From positions 1,550,001 through 1,614,000 of the forward strand of contig NZ_CP023690.1 in the NCBI RefSeq assembly GCF_008704795.1: a stretch of 64,000 nt of DNA. Direction: 5' to 3'. Of the stretch, positions 18,050 through 25,826 are shown piece by piece. Numbering within the stretch: position 1 is the stretch's first letter; every line of letters starts with the position of its first letter. The DNA is from Streptomyces spectabilis (GTDB lineage: Bacteria > Actinomycetota > Actinomycetes > Streptomycetales > Streptomycetaceae). The translations under genes and the position numbers were made by a program. Below the pieces are notes generated by a model, which was given only the letters and a program-made list of their open reading frames with translations, was not told the DNA's origin and searched no databases.

Positions 18050-18098
18050 GCATGGAGGAACAGCAACCCGTACGACCGCGCCACCGGGAGGTGCCGCC

Positions 18099-18830
18099 AT
18101 GCAGGCCCTGACCACGTTCGACTTCGCTCTCCGCCTGGGCACAGGCGTCGGCTGCGGCGCCCTCATCGGGGTGGAGCGCCAGTGGCGCGCCCGGATGGCG
18201 GGCCTGCGCACCAACGCGCTCGTCGCCGCGGGCGCCACCCTCTTCGTGCTCTACAGCGAGGCGATGGCCGACCCCACCAGCCCCACCCGCGTCGCCTCGT
18301 ACGTCGTCTCCGGCGTCGGCTTCCTCGGCGGCGGCGTCATCATGCGCGAGGGCGCCTCGATCAGCGGCCTCAACACGGCGGCCACGCTGTGGTGTTCGGC
18401 GGCGGTGGGCGTCCTCGCCGCCTCGGGGCGGCTCGCGCTCGCGCTGCTCGGCGCGCTCACGGTCATCGGCGTCCATCTGACCCTGCGGCCCACCAGCCGC
18501 CTCATCGACCGGGCCCCGCAGGCGAGCGCCGACACCACCACGCGGGTCACCTTCCACGTCACCTGCGAGCGCCGCGCGGAGGCGCACGTCCGAGCGCTGC
18601 TCATCCAGCTCCTGAGCAGCGCGGACCCGCGCCTGGCCGGGTTGCGCATCCGGCGCGGCGAGGGCGGCGGGACCACCGCCCTCGAAGCCGCCGTCACCCT
18701 CGACGGCGCCCCCGGCGCGGACATGGAGCAGCTCGTGACCCGGCTCTCCCTGGAGCCCGGCGTCCGCGATCTGCACTGGCACCTGACCGACCAGGGCGAC
18801 CAGGCGGGCGCCGAGCGGGCCGCGGCCTGA
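18099..18830 (+). CDS. MgtC/SapB-family membrane protein
   Basis: Inner-membrane protein of the MgtC family, 243 residues. N-terminal membrane domain of about five segments with the family signature RLGTGVGCGALIGVERQW, ARMAGLRTNALVAAGATLFV, SGVGFLGGGVIMREG and GLNTAATLWCSAAVGVLA. A cytoplasmic C-terminal ACT-like domain follows (RVTFHVTCERRAEAHVRALLIQL). Members are linked to magnesium or phosphate stress and inhibition of the F-type ATPase in pathogens; the role in Streptomyces is unclear. GGGAGG precedes the ATG at six bases. Divergent from an ABC transporter with a shared palindromic region. Confidence 0.9.
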   Translation: MQALTTFDFALRLGTGVGCGALIGVERQWRARMAGLRTNALVAAGATLFVLYSEAMADPTSPTRVASYVVSGVGFLGGGVIMREGASISGLNTAATLWCSAAVGVLAASGRLALALLGALTVIGVHLTLRPTSRLIDRAPQASADTTTRVTFHVTCERRAEAHVRALLIQLLSSADPRLAGLRIRRGEGGGTTALEAAVTLDGAPGADMEQLVTRLSLEPGVRDLHWHLTDQGDQAGAERAAA

Positions 18831-18850
18831 CCCGCGCCGGGCCCAACCCC

Positions 18851-19309
18851 TCAGGCCGCGCCGAGGCGCCGCGCGACCTCGCCGAGGCCCTCCTTCAGGG
18901 CGGCGAGCTGGCCGGGCGTGAGGACGTCGATGAGCTGGTCGCGCACCACGCCGACGTGGCCCGGGGCGGCCGCCTCCAGACGGCGGCGGCCCTCTTCGGT
19001 GAGGACGGCGTAGACGCCGCGCACGTCGTCGGCACAGGAGCGGCGGCGCACCAGGCCCGCCTTCTCCAGCTGGGTGACCTGGTAGGTCAGCCCGCTCTTG
19101 CTCGTGAGGACCACCGCGGCCAGCTCGGTCATGCGCAGCTCGCCGCCCTCGGCGGCGGCGAGCCGCACGAGCACCTCGTACTGGAGGTGGGAGAGGCCCG
19201 CCTCGTCCTTGAGCTGCTCCTCGATGCGCCGGTTGAGCAGCGCGCCCGCGGTCAGGAAGGCCTGCCAGGCGGCCATCTCGTCGTCGTTGAGCCAGTGCGT
19301 CTTGGGCAT
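18851..19309 (-). CDS. MarR-family transcriptional regulator
   Basis: Winged-helix MarR repressor, 152 residues. Core: LSHLQYEVLVRLAAAEGGELRMTELA, recognition region SKSGLTYQVTQLEKAGLV, wing RRRSCADDVRGVYAVLTEEG. The single Cys in the wing could matter for redox sensing, but this is speculative. The ATG has TAGGGT six bases upstream and no ribosome site, so the mRNA is likely leaderless. Two palindromes between it and the divergent dioxygenase gene are the likely binding sites. Confidence 0.92.
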   Translation of the reverse strand: MPKTHWLNDDEMAAWQAFLTAGALLNRRIEEQLKDEAGLSHLQYEVLVRLAAAEGGELRMTELAAVVLTSKSGLTYQVTQLEKAGLVRRRSCADDVRGVYAVLTEEGRRRLEAAAPGHVGVVRDQLIDVLTPGQLAALKEGLGEVARRLGAA

Positions 19310-19315
19310 GGCGCC

Positions 19316-19321
19316 ACCCTA
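19316..19321 (-). promoter_or_regulatory. -10 element of marR, leaderless
   Basis: TAGGGT on the minus strand, six bases, then ATG 19309. The operator at 19330-19343 lies in the spacer to the -35 region. Confidence 0.55.
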
Positions 19322-19329
19322 CGCCCATT

Positions 19330-19379
19330 GTTCAAATTCGAACCATCGAGTACGGTCGAGAGGTGGTTCAAATTTGAAC
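19330..19379. promoter_or_regulatory. twin MarR operators
   Basis: GTTCAAATTTGAAC (19366-19379) is a perfect 14-base palindrome. GTTCAAATTCGAAC (19330-19343) is the same with one changed base. Centres are 36 bases apart, between marR and the divergent dioxygenase. One copy sits beside each promoter, suggesting autoregulation and control of the dioxygenase. Confidence 0.7.
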
Positions 19380-19406
19380 ACGCTGCCGCACCGCAAGGAG
19401 CCGACC

Positions 19407-20189
19407 ATGACCACCGCAGCCCCGGAGCGCATGCCGTCCCTCTTCCTGAGCCATGGCGCCCCCACCCTCGCCGAGGACCCCGTCTGGCCGGGCGAGCTGG
19501 CCCGCTGGGGCGCGGGGCTGCCACGGCCGACGGCGATCCTGATGGTCTCCGCGCACTGGGAGGAGGCCCCCCTCGCCCTCGGCGCGACCACCACGGTGCC
19601 GCTCGTCTACGACTTCTGGGGCTTCCCCGAGCACTACTACGGCGTGCGGTACGCCGCCCCGGGCGCCCCCGGCCTGGCCGAGAAGGTCCGCAAGCTGCTG
19701 CGCGGCCCGGGCACACCGGTGCAGGACCTGCCGGAGCGGGGCCTCGACCACGGCGCGTACGTACCGCTGCGGGAGATGTACCCGGATGCCGACGTGCCGG
19801 TGCTCCAGATGAGCCTGCCGACCCTGGACCCCCAGAAGCTGATGGAGATCGGGCGCAAGCTCGCGCCGCTGCGCGACGAGGGCGTGCTGATCGTCGGCAG
19901 CGGGCACTTCACCCACAACCTCCGGGCCATCAACCCCGACAACCACGTGCCCGCCGTCCTGGCCGAGTTCGACGACTGGGGCCGGCGCACCCTGGCGGCC
20001 GGGGACGTGGACGCGCTCCTCGACTTCGCGCACAAGGCGCCGGGCGCCCGCTACGCCCACCCCCGCGAGGAGCACTTCGTACCGCTCGCGGTCACGCTCG
20101 GCACGGCGGCGGACGAACTCCGCACCCAGCGCAGCGTCATCGATGGCACCTGGCTCGGCCTCTCCAAGCGCTCGGTCCAGTTCGGCTGA
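19407..20189 (+). CDS. LigB/DODA-type extradiol ring-cleavage dioxygenase
   Basis: Class III extradiol dioxygenase-like protein, 260 residues, similar to 4,5-DOPA dioxygenase (YgiD). Zinc/iron-ligand regions are visible: LFLSHGAPTLAEDP with the first His, MVSAHWEE with the second, and VGSGHFTHNL with further His, plus GLDHGAYVPLREMYPDAD. The ATG has AAGGAG seven bases upstream. Its divergent MarR regulator and twin operators suggest induction by a phenolic compound or quinone. The natural substrate is unknown. Confidence 0.87.
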   Translation: MTTAAPERMPSLFLSHGAPTLAEDPVWPGELARWGAGLPRPTAILMVSAHWEEAPLALGATTTVPLVYDFWGFPEHYYGVRYAAPGAPGLAEKVRKLLRGPGTPVQDLPERGLDHGAYVPLREMYPDADVPVLQMSLPTLDPQKLMEIGRKLAPLRDEGVLIVGSGHFTHNLRAINPDNHVPAVLAEFDDWGRRTLAAGDVDALLDFAHKAPGARYAHPREEHFVPLAVTLGTAADELRTQRSVIDGTWLGLSKRSVQFG

Positions 20190-21027
20190 GGACGGAAGTC
20201 CCCGCCTCCGCACGGTGCGGTAGCGCGGTGGCGCCACAACGTCCGGGTCGCACCGGCTCCGGCGCGCCCGCGCCCTGCCGCACGAGGGACCGGGCCGCGT
20301 GTGCCGTGCGACCGGTGGGCCTCGACAACCGCCGTGCGCGGGCTCGTCCGGCCCGTGCGGGTGACCGCGTCAAGAGACGTATCGCACCCCAGGGTGCGGC
20401 GAGCGCCGCACGGGACACCCGCTCACTACGCCGGTGACGCCGCAGCACAGGGACCGGGGTGTCCGGCGGAGCACTCCCGTCGCCGCGCGTTCTCCCGCAC
20501 ATGGAGCGATGACCGAGGCGGACGGGCCGCACGCGCGCGGCAGGCGCGTGCGGCCGCTCCGCCCCTCGCCTCCCTGCCGCGCCGGGCCGTGCGGGAGTAG
20601 GCTGCGAGCAGTCCGTGGAACGTCCGTCACCGTCAGCGCGGCGACAGCCCTCCGGCGATCTCTCGGGCCTGGAGCGGCGCCTTTCGCCAGTGGCTGTGCC
20701 CAACGGGACTCTGCACCCGCCCTTTGGCACCGCGCGAGGGTTCGCCCGCGATGGGCTCCCCCAACGCCGCCTCCCTTGCGAGGCGCTCGACATCCAGGAC
20801 TCATCATGCGCGGCTGCTTCGCCGACGACCTCCTCCTCATGATGCCGTCGAGCACGCTCGCGGGCGTCCGCCTGTTCGGCGAGGTCGTCAGCGCCCATCG
20901 AGCGCCCCTGGCCGTGGCCCTCACCGAGCAGAGCGAGGACGCGGAAGAGATCACACTCGACCTCACCGGCGCTGGGACGGCATCGCAACCCCGCGCCTGA
21001 TCGACGCGTGACGACACCGCCGGAGGT
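20190..21027. other. gene-poor stretch
   Basis: About 840 bases without a convincing intact gene. Long frames here have the composition of non-coding GC-rich DNA. The only family-like trace is the short STAS-like frame at 20806-21000. I see no insertion-sequence ends or tRNA. Confidence 0.5.
20806..21000 (+). pseudogene. possible STAS-domain remnant
   Basis: A 64-codon frame reads LAGVRLFGEVVSAHRAPLAVAL, then EEITLDLTGAG. This resembles the first half of a STAS/anti-sigma-antagonist domain (strand, GEV turn, helix, strand ending LDLT). It then stops, and the conserved phospho-Ser helix is missing. Low certainty; it may be chance similarity. Confidence 0.28.
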
Positions 21028-21053
21028 CCTCACCGCCGCGGGAGGCGGTGAGG
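21028..21053. terminator. strong hairpin terminator
   Basis: CCTCACCGCC, six-base loop, GGCGGTGAGG: a perfect 10-bp stem, 36 bases past the end of the minus-strand HAD gene. Confidence 0.65.
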
Positions 21054-21088
21054 CCCGACCGGCGCACCCGCGGGCCCGGCGGCGCAGA

Positions 21089-21754
21089 TCACTGACGACC
21101 CGTCAGCACCCCGCTGTCCAGGTGCTCCAAGAGGTCGGCGGGGGTGGCGTACACGGCCGAGGCCCCGGCCTCCTCCAGGTCGTGCCGCGGGATGCCCCCG
21201 CAGAGCAGGGCGACGGAGCGCACGCCCGCCCGGCGCGCCGCGCGCATGTCCCACACCGTGTCACCGACGAACACCGCGTCCTTCGGCCCGCACCCGGCGA
21301 TGTCCAGGGCGCGGTGGACGGGGTCGGGAGCCGGTTTCCCCGAGGCGACGTCGTCCGCGCTGGCGACGCCGGTGATCACGTCGTCGGCGTCGATCGCCCG
21401 GCGCAGCGCCGCCAGTTCACCGCCTCCGGCCGAGGTCGCGAGGACGATGCGCCACTCGCGCGCGGCGAGGGCGTACAGGAGGTCGCGGGCGCCGTCGAAG
21501 GCGGCGAGCCGCTCGAAGTACGTTCCGTACAGGGTGCCGTGCGCGGCGCTGAGCTCCGCGTCCCGGTCCTGGTCCCGGTCGTCGCCGAGCAGATGGGCGA
21601 TGAGGTCGGTCGAGCCGAGCCCGATCGCCCGGTGGATGTCGTGCGTGGCGACCTGCTCGCCCGCCTGCCGGAACGCCTCCCACCAGGTCACGACGTGCAG
21701 GTGGTTGGTGTCGGCGAGGGTCCCGTCGACGTCGAAGAGCGCGGCGCGCGGCAC
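21089..21754 (-). CDS. HAD-superfamily phosphatase (phosphoglycolate phosphatase-like)
   Basis: Haloacid-dehalogenase-like hydrolase, 221 residues. Motif I is ALFDVDGTLADTN with the nucleophile Asp and the acid Asp two residues later. Motif II is VLATSAGGG, motif III is the Lys in SGKPAPDP, and motif IV is VFVGDTVWDMRAARRAG. The helical cap between residues 18 and 80 places it in subfamily IA with the phosphoglycolate and beta-phosphoglucomutase-like enzymes. GTG start. It is the last of three same-strand genes after the CYP152 gene and the small acidic protein, spaced 4 and 33 bases. Substrate unknown. Confidence 0.88.
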   Translation of the reverse strand: MPRAALFDVDGTLADTNHLHVVTWWEAFRQAGEQVATHDIHRAIGLGSTDLIAHLLGDDRDQDRDAELSAAHGTLYGTYFERLAAFDGARDLLYALAAREWRIVLATSAGGGELAALRRAIDADDVITGVASADDVASGKPAPDPVHRALDIAGCGPKDAVFVGDTVWDMRAARRAGVRSVALLCGGIPRHDLEEAGASAVYATPADLLEHLDSGVLTGRQ

Positions 21755-21758
21755 GGCG

Positions 21759-22004
21759 CTACGCCCCTTCGCCGCTGTCGCCGCCGTCCCCGCTGTCGCC
21801 GCGCCGGGCGCCGTCGTCGCGCCGGGCGTCCTCCTGGGCCCCGGCGTCCGGGGTGAGCGCGTCGGCCGCCTCGCCGTCCTTGCCGGGGTCCCGCTCGTCC
21901 CCGGGACGCCGTGTCGCCGCGTCCTCCGCTTCCTCGAAGACCTCTTCGGCGGCCGTCTTCGCCGCGTCGCCGTCCTTGTGCCGGGGGTCGTGGTGGTGCG
22001 TCAT
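21759..22004 (-). CDS. small hydrophilic protein, function unknown
   Basis: 81 residues, almost wholly Asp, Glu, Ala, Gly, Lys and Arg with no hydrophobic core (MTHHHDPRHKDGD, then KTAAEEVFEEAEDAA). Likely disordered. AGGAAGGA five bases before the ATG, and its tight position between the CYP152 gene and the HAD gene, support real translation. No family recognised. Confidence 0.6.
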   Translation of the reverse strand: MTHHHDPRHKDGDAAKTAAEEVFEEAEDAATRRPGDERDPGKDGEAADALTPDAGAQEDARRDDGARRGDSGDGGDSGEGA

Positions 22005-22037
22005 GGAGTCCTTCCTGAGGGCGTCCGTGGGCGGGCG

Positions 22038-23288
22038 TCAGCCCACGTCGGTGATGACGAAGCCGCTGCGGGGCCCGGTCGGCATCCGGCGCAGCGGGAT
22101 CCGCAGATCCTGGTCGGGGACGCGGTACTCGAGCCTGGCGAGACGCGGCAACAGCGTGCTCAGGACCGCCAGGGTGACGTCCTCCCCCGGGCAGCGGTGA
22201 CCGGTCGCGGCCTCCCCGCCGCCCTGGGGGACGAGTTCGTCGCGGCCGGGCTCGCGGCCCGTGAACCGCTCGGGGTCGAAGGTGTACGGCGCCTGCCACA
22301 GGTCCGGGTCGTGGTTCTGTCCGTAGAGGTCGAGCAGGACCAGGCTGCCCTCGGCGATCGGCTCGCCGTGCCACTCCACGTCCTGCGGGGCGAGCCCGGC
22401 GACGAAGGGCGCGAACGGGTAGAAGCGGCGCACCTCGTGGGCGAACGCCCGGGCGTAGCCCTCGTCCTCCTTGGCGAGCGGCGCGCGCAGCTCCGGGTTC
22501 CGGTGCAGGGCGTGGGCGCCGAACACGGTGTACCAGGTGACGGCGACGGTGGGGCGGATGATGTTGAGGAGTTCCACGGCGGCCGTGCGCGGGTCGAGCG
22601 GCTCGCCGTCGGCGTCGCGGTGCGCCGCGACGGCGTGCACCGCGGACGGCGGCCGCCCGGCCTCCGCCGCCGCGGCGGCCTCCCCGGTGTCCGCCGACCG
22701 GACGTCCTCGACGAGGCGGGCGAGCCGCCGCTCCTGGCGCCGCCGGGCGCGCCGGGCCCGCAGCTGGCGCGGCCCCGCGGTGGCGAATCCGTCGACCATC
22801 GCCACCAGGTCGCGTGCGGTGCGCCGGGCCTCGTCGTCCGGGGGCTCCGCGAGCGGGATGCCCGCCCAGACGCGGACGGCCCGGGTGATCAGCACGCTCA
22901 CCTCGTCGAACAGGGTCACCTCGGAGGCACGCGACCATTCCTCGCGCGAGCGCTCCCACTCCCGCGCCACGTGGTCGGCGAGGGCGGCGACGCCCGGCGC
23001 GTCCTTGAGGAGTTCGACGAACAGGGCCTTGCGCGTCCGGTGGCCCGCCCCGTCGAGGGTGTGCACGGCGCCCTGGCCGAAGAGCGTGCTCAGGACCGGC
23101 TCGGGCAGGGCGGCGCGGCGCCGCACGTGGTCCTCGTCGTAGAAGAACCCGACGGCGGCAGGTCCCCGCAGCGCGACGGCCGGTTTGCCGAGCAGGCGCG
23201 TGCGCACGGGGCCCGGGCCCCGGCGGCGGCTCAGATCGGGCAGCCACGCGTAGCCCTGGAGGAGCAGCGGCAGTGTGTGGTCGAACAA
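22038..23288 (-). CDS. CYP152-family fatty-acid peroxygenase / decarboxylase (P450)
   Basis: Cytochrome P450 that uses hydrogen peroxide rather than a redox partner to hydroxylate or decarboxylate fatty acids. 416 residues, the length of P450 BS-beta. CYP152 marks are LLLQGYAWLPDL at the start, RTRLLGKPAV, LFGQGAVHTLDG and VDGFATAGPR. The I-helix has Arg245-Pro246 (LLNIIRPTVAV) in place of the acid-alcohol pair. Also present are EVRRFYPFAPFVAGL, VLLDLYGQNHDP and the haem-Cys loop PQGGGEAATGHRCPGED with Cys about 366. TTG 23286-23288 is chosen as start because GGGAGG lies five bases upstream and the resulting N-terminus (FDHTLPLLLQGY) matches the family. Earlier starts add an Arg-rich, non-homologous tail. 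Hydroxylation versus alkene-forming decarboxylation cannot be told from sequence alone. Confidence 0.9.
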   Translation of the reverse strand: MFDHTLPLLLQGYAWLPDLSRRRGPGPVRTRLLGKPAVALRGPAAVGFFYDEDHVRRRAALPEPVLSTLFGQGAVHTLDGAGHRTRKALFVELLKDAPGVAALADHVAREWERSREEWSRASEVTLFDEVSVLITRAVRVWAGIPLAEPPDDEARRTARDLVAMVDGFATAGPRQLRARRARRRQERRLARLVEDVRSADTGEAAAAAEAGRPPSAVHAVAAHRDADGEPLDPRTAAVELLNIIRPTVAVTWYTVFGAHALHRNPELRAPLAKEDEGYARAFAHEVRRFYPFAPFVAGLAPQDVEWHGEPIAEGSLVLLDLYGQNHDPDLWQAPYTFDPERFTGREPGRDELVPQGGGEAATGHRCPGEDVTLAVLSTLLPRLARLEYRVPDQDLRIPLRRMPTGPRSGFVITDVG

Positions 23289-23459
23289 GGGAACCTCCCG
23301 GCAGTTCGCGTCCGGTCCGGCAGGGGGGAGCGGCCTGCCGCGTTCCACCCTCCGCCGGATGGAACGCCGCCACCACCGGAGCACGGCGCACACCGCCGCG
23401 CTCCGGCCTCCCCACCGGGGTGGACGAGTGCCCGGCACGGCCGCGGCGAATCAGGCGGG

Positions 23460-23486
23460 GGCCGATCGGCCGCGGCCCGATCGGGC
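23460..23486. promoter_or_regulatory. twin 12-base palindromes upstream of the lipoprotein gene
   Basis: GGCCGATCGGCC (23460-23471) and GCCCGATCGGGC (23475-23486), centres 15 bases apart, lie in the 331-base region between the divergent CYP152 and lipoprotein genes. They may be operator sites or a hairpin pair. The rest of this gap shows nothing else I can name. Confidence 0.35.
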
Positions 23487-23619
23487 GCACCCGCGCGTGT
23501 CGCAGGTCCGGCGTCCGCACGCCGTGACCGCGTACGGCATCGTCGGCCGGAGTGCCCGCGCCCGCGTGACCGGGGAGGCGGCTCGGGAATCGGTGGGTCC
23601 GCGAAGGGGAGCAGAGCTG

Positions 23620-24021
23620 GTGCGTGGCGGCGTGGTGGTCCTCACGGGGGTGCTGCTCTGCACGCTCGCGGCCTGTGGCTCGCTCGCCGGGCGCGAGGAC
23701 GCGGCGGCCGCGGCGGCGGCCCGGTTCGGGGCGAGCCTGCACGCGTCGGACCCGGCGCGCGGCTGTGCGGCGCTCGCGCCGGGGACCCGCGACGAACTGG
23801 AGCGGTCCGCGGAGCGACCGTGCGTACGGGCACTGCCGGAGGCGGGCCTTCCGACGGCGGGCCCGGTGCGCTCCGTCGATGTGTACGGCGCTCAGGCGCG
23901 GGTCGTGGCCGAGCGCGACACGCTCTTCCTCTCCTCGTTCCCGGGCGGCTGGAAGGTCACGGCCGCGGGCTGCGTGCCGCGCGCGGAGCGGCCGTACCGG
24001 TGTCTGGTCAAGGGCGGTTGA
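23620..24021 (+). CDS. putative lipoprotein
   Basis: 133 residues. Signal peptide with lipobox LAAC, Cys at about residue 19, then an Ala-rich helix (EDAAAAAAARFGASLHA). A compact domain follows with Cys residues in GCAALAPG, RPCVRAL, GCVPRA and YRCLVKGG, which could form two disulfides. GTG 23620-23622 was chosen because GGGGAG lies eight bases upstream and it places the lipobox correctly. It is followed after three bases by a tiny membrane peptide and then a DUF6766 gene. Function unknown. Confidence 0.78.
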   Translation: MRGGVVVLTGVLLCTLAACGSLAGREDAAAAAAARFGASLHASDPARGCAALAPGTRDELERSAERPCVRALPEAGLPTAGPVRSVDVYGAQARVVAERDTLFLSSFPGGWKVTAAGCVPRAERPYRCLVKGG

Positions 24022-24024
24022 CGG

Positions 24025-24108
24025 ATGCGGACGTTGTTCACGCTGTATCTGGTGGTGGTGCTCGGCGGGCTCGCCTACTGCACGGTGCTGGGGCTGACGC
24101 ACCGGTGA
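24025..24108 (+). CDS. 27-residue membrane peptide
   Basis: ATG 24025 to TGA 24108 encodes one hydrophobic helix (LFTLYLVVVLGGLAYCTVLG) between a basic start MRT and end LTHR. It begins three bases after the lipoprotein stop and its stop overlaps the next GTG (GTGA), so it is placed like a coupled operon gene. A single-span helper or toxin-like peptide is possible; function unknown. Confidence 0.6.
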   Translation: MRTLFTLYLVVVLGGLAYCTVLGLTHR

Positions 24109-24788
24109 AGCGACTGCTGCGGTTCCTGCGGGCCAACGGCCTGACGCTGGCGTTCGGGGCCGGGTTCCTGCTCGCCCTCGCCGGGCAGGCCGTCGCCGGG
24201 CACGCCGAGTTCAACAACCGGCTCGTCGCCGAGGAGCTGCGTCCGGTGGGCTTCGGCGGCTATCTGCTCACCTCCGACTTCGCGGTGGACGTGACGGAGA
24301 ACTGGCAGTCCGAGTACCTCCAGTTCTTCCTCTACATCTTCGGCACGGTGTGGCTGCTCCAGCACGGCTCGCCCGAGTCCAAGGAGCTGGACAAGGCGGG
24401 CACGGAGACGGACAAGGAGCAGAAGGTCGGCCGGTACGCGCGGGCCGACTCGCCGCGCTGGGCGTCCGTCGGCGGCGTCCGCCAGGCCTGGTACTCCCGG
24501 TCCCTCGGCATGGTGATGTGCTCGCTGTTCCTGCTCTCCTGGCTGGCACAGTCCGTCACGGGCGTGGCCGCGTACAACGAGGAGCACCTGCGCGGGCTCC
24601 AGGCCCCGATCAGCTGGTCCGCGTATCTGACGGCCGCGGACTTCTGGGACCGCACGCTGCAGAACTGGCAGTCCGAGCTGCTCGCCGTGGGGTCGATGGC
24701 GATCTTCTCGGTCTATCTGCGCCAGCGCGGCTCGCCGGAGTCCAAGCCGGTGGGGTCGGCCCACACCTCGACCGGCGTCGAGGGCTGA
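24105..24788 (+). CDS. DUF6766-like membrane protein with internal duplication
   Basis: 227 residues, four predicted membrane segments. Two halves repeat: NWQSE at 66-70 and 187-191, and GSPESK at 88-93 and 209-214, each 121 residues apart. Each half is preceded by a long hydrophobic helix and a TSDF/TAADF turn. A charged linker (about residues 92-125) joins them. The GTG start overlaps the previous stop by four bases. The DUF6766 name is from recall of family appearance. No function known. Confidence 0.72.
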   Translation: MKRLLRFLRANGLTLAFGAGFLLALAGQAVAGHAEFNNRLVAEELRPVGFGGYLLTSDFAVDVTENWQSEYLQFFLYIFGTVWLLQHGSPESKELDKAGTETDKEQKVGRYARADSPRWASVGGVRQAWYSRSLGMVMCSLFLLSWLAQSVTGVAAYNEEHLRGLQAPISWSAYLTAADFWDRTLQNWQSELLAVGSMAIFSVYLRQRGSPESKPVGSAHTSTGVEG

Positions 24789-24832
24789 GCCCGCCGCGCC
24801 TGCCGGGTGCGGCCGACCCCCCCGGACCAGGC

Positions 24833-25747
24833 CTAGGCCCGGTGCCGCCAGCCGCGGTCCGTGCGAACCAGTTCGGTGAAGCCGAGGTCCTTCAGGAGCG
24901 CGAGGGCCCGGGTGTCGTCGGCGGACTCGTAGGCCAGGAGGCGGTCGGCGCCGGCCAGGCGCAGCCAGCGGGCGGCCTCGCCGAGGAGCCAGGCGTGCAA
25001 GCCGTCCACGCCGTGGCCGGGTTCGGTGCGGAAGTTGCCGATGTCCGCGAGGGAGCCGTTGCGGGCCTGGCGTTCGGGGCGGCCGAGTGCGGTGTCGACC
25101 TCGATGTGGCCGAGGTCGTGGCCGTCGAGGTGCGCGGTGAGCCGGGTGCCGCACTCGCCGAGGGTGCGGCGCACGGCCAGGCCCGCCACCGGCGCCGGGG
25201 GCGTCGGCAGGTCGGGCACCGCGGCGATGAGGACGACCTCCGTGTGGCCGGTGTGCCGGAACCCGGCGCGCTCGTAGACGGCGCGGACGTGCGGCCAGGC
25301 CCGGGGCAGGCCGTACACGGCGGGTGCGGGCAGGGCGCCGTCGGCCTCCCGCACGCGCACGTCCCAGCGGGCCAGCTGGGCGAGGCAGGCGCTCATCAGC
25401 AGGTCGGCGGCCGTGTCCGCGTCCGGCCGAAAGGACGCGGGCGGGTGCGAGACGAACCAGTCGATCGCCCCCATGCCCCGGTGGTCCGGGCCGACCTCGG
25501 CGTCGGCGCGGTAGCGCAGCAGGTGCGCGGCGGCCACGACGGACGACCGCTGCTCGGCGACGAGCGTCACGCGCTCGGCGACCCACGGGTCGGTGATGAA
25601 CTCGTCGGGCCTGCGCGCCAACTGGCCGAGGACGGTGTTCACGGAGACGGAGACACCGGGCACGACGGCGGCCACATGGGCGTTCACCAGCTCCGTGAGC
25701 TGGTCGCGGTCGTCGCGGTGGAAGGGGCGTACCTGGAGCGCGGGCAT
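24833..25747 (-). CDS. GNAT-type acetyltransferase with two GNAT folds
   Basis: 304 residues in two acetyltransferase-like halves. The N-terminal half begins LQVRPFHRDDRDQLTELV and ends VRAVYERAGFRHTGHTEVVL. The C-terminal half runs from VRRTLGECGTRL to LALLKDLGFTELVRTDRGW, with the acetyl-CoA-site region DGLHAWLLGEAARWLRLAGADRLL. The acetyl-CoA motif is weak in the first half, so only one half may be active. Substrate unknown. The start is near the end of the reverse-oriented GT gene cluster, without a clear partner. Confidence 0.8.
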   Translation of the reverse strand: MPALQVRPFHRDDRDQLTELVNAHVAAVVPGVSVSVNTVLGQLARRPDEFITDPWVAERVTLVAEQRSSVVAAAHLLRYRADAEVGPDHRGMGAIDWFVSHPPASFRPDADTAADLLMSACLAQLARWDVRVREADGALPAPAVYGLPRAWPHVRAVYERAGFRHTGHTEVVLIAAVPDLPTPPAPVAGLAVRRTLGECGTRLTAHLDGHDLGHIEVDTALGRPERQARNGSLADIGNFRTEPGHGVDGLHAWLLGEAARWLRLAGADRLLAYESADDTRALALLKDLGFTELVRTDRGWRHRA

Positions 25748-25826
25748 GCGCGGTCCTCACGGTTCTCAAGGCCGGTCGTGGCCGTGTCGGTCGAGGAGGC
25801 CGCCATGCGATGCGGTACGCCGCCGA

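Noticed and set aside
17760..18098. Possible M-box (magnesium) riboswitch before the mgtC-like gene
   Set aside because: The conserved GAGGCTCC and GCTGCCC-type core segments of the M-box were not found; the region is better explained by protein-binding palindromes.
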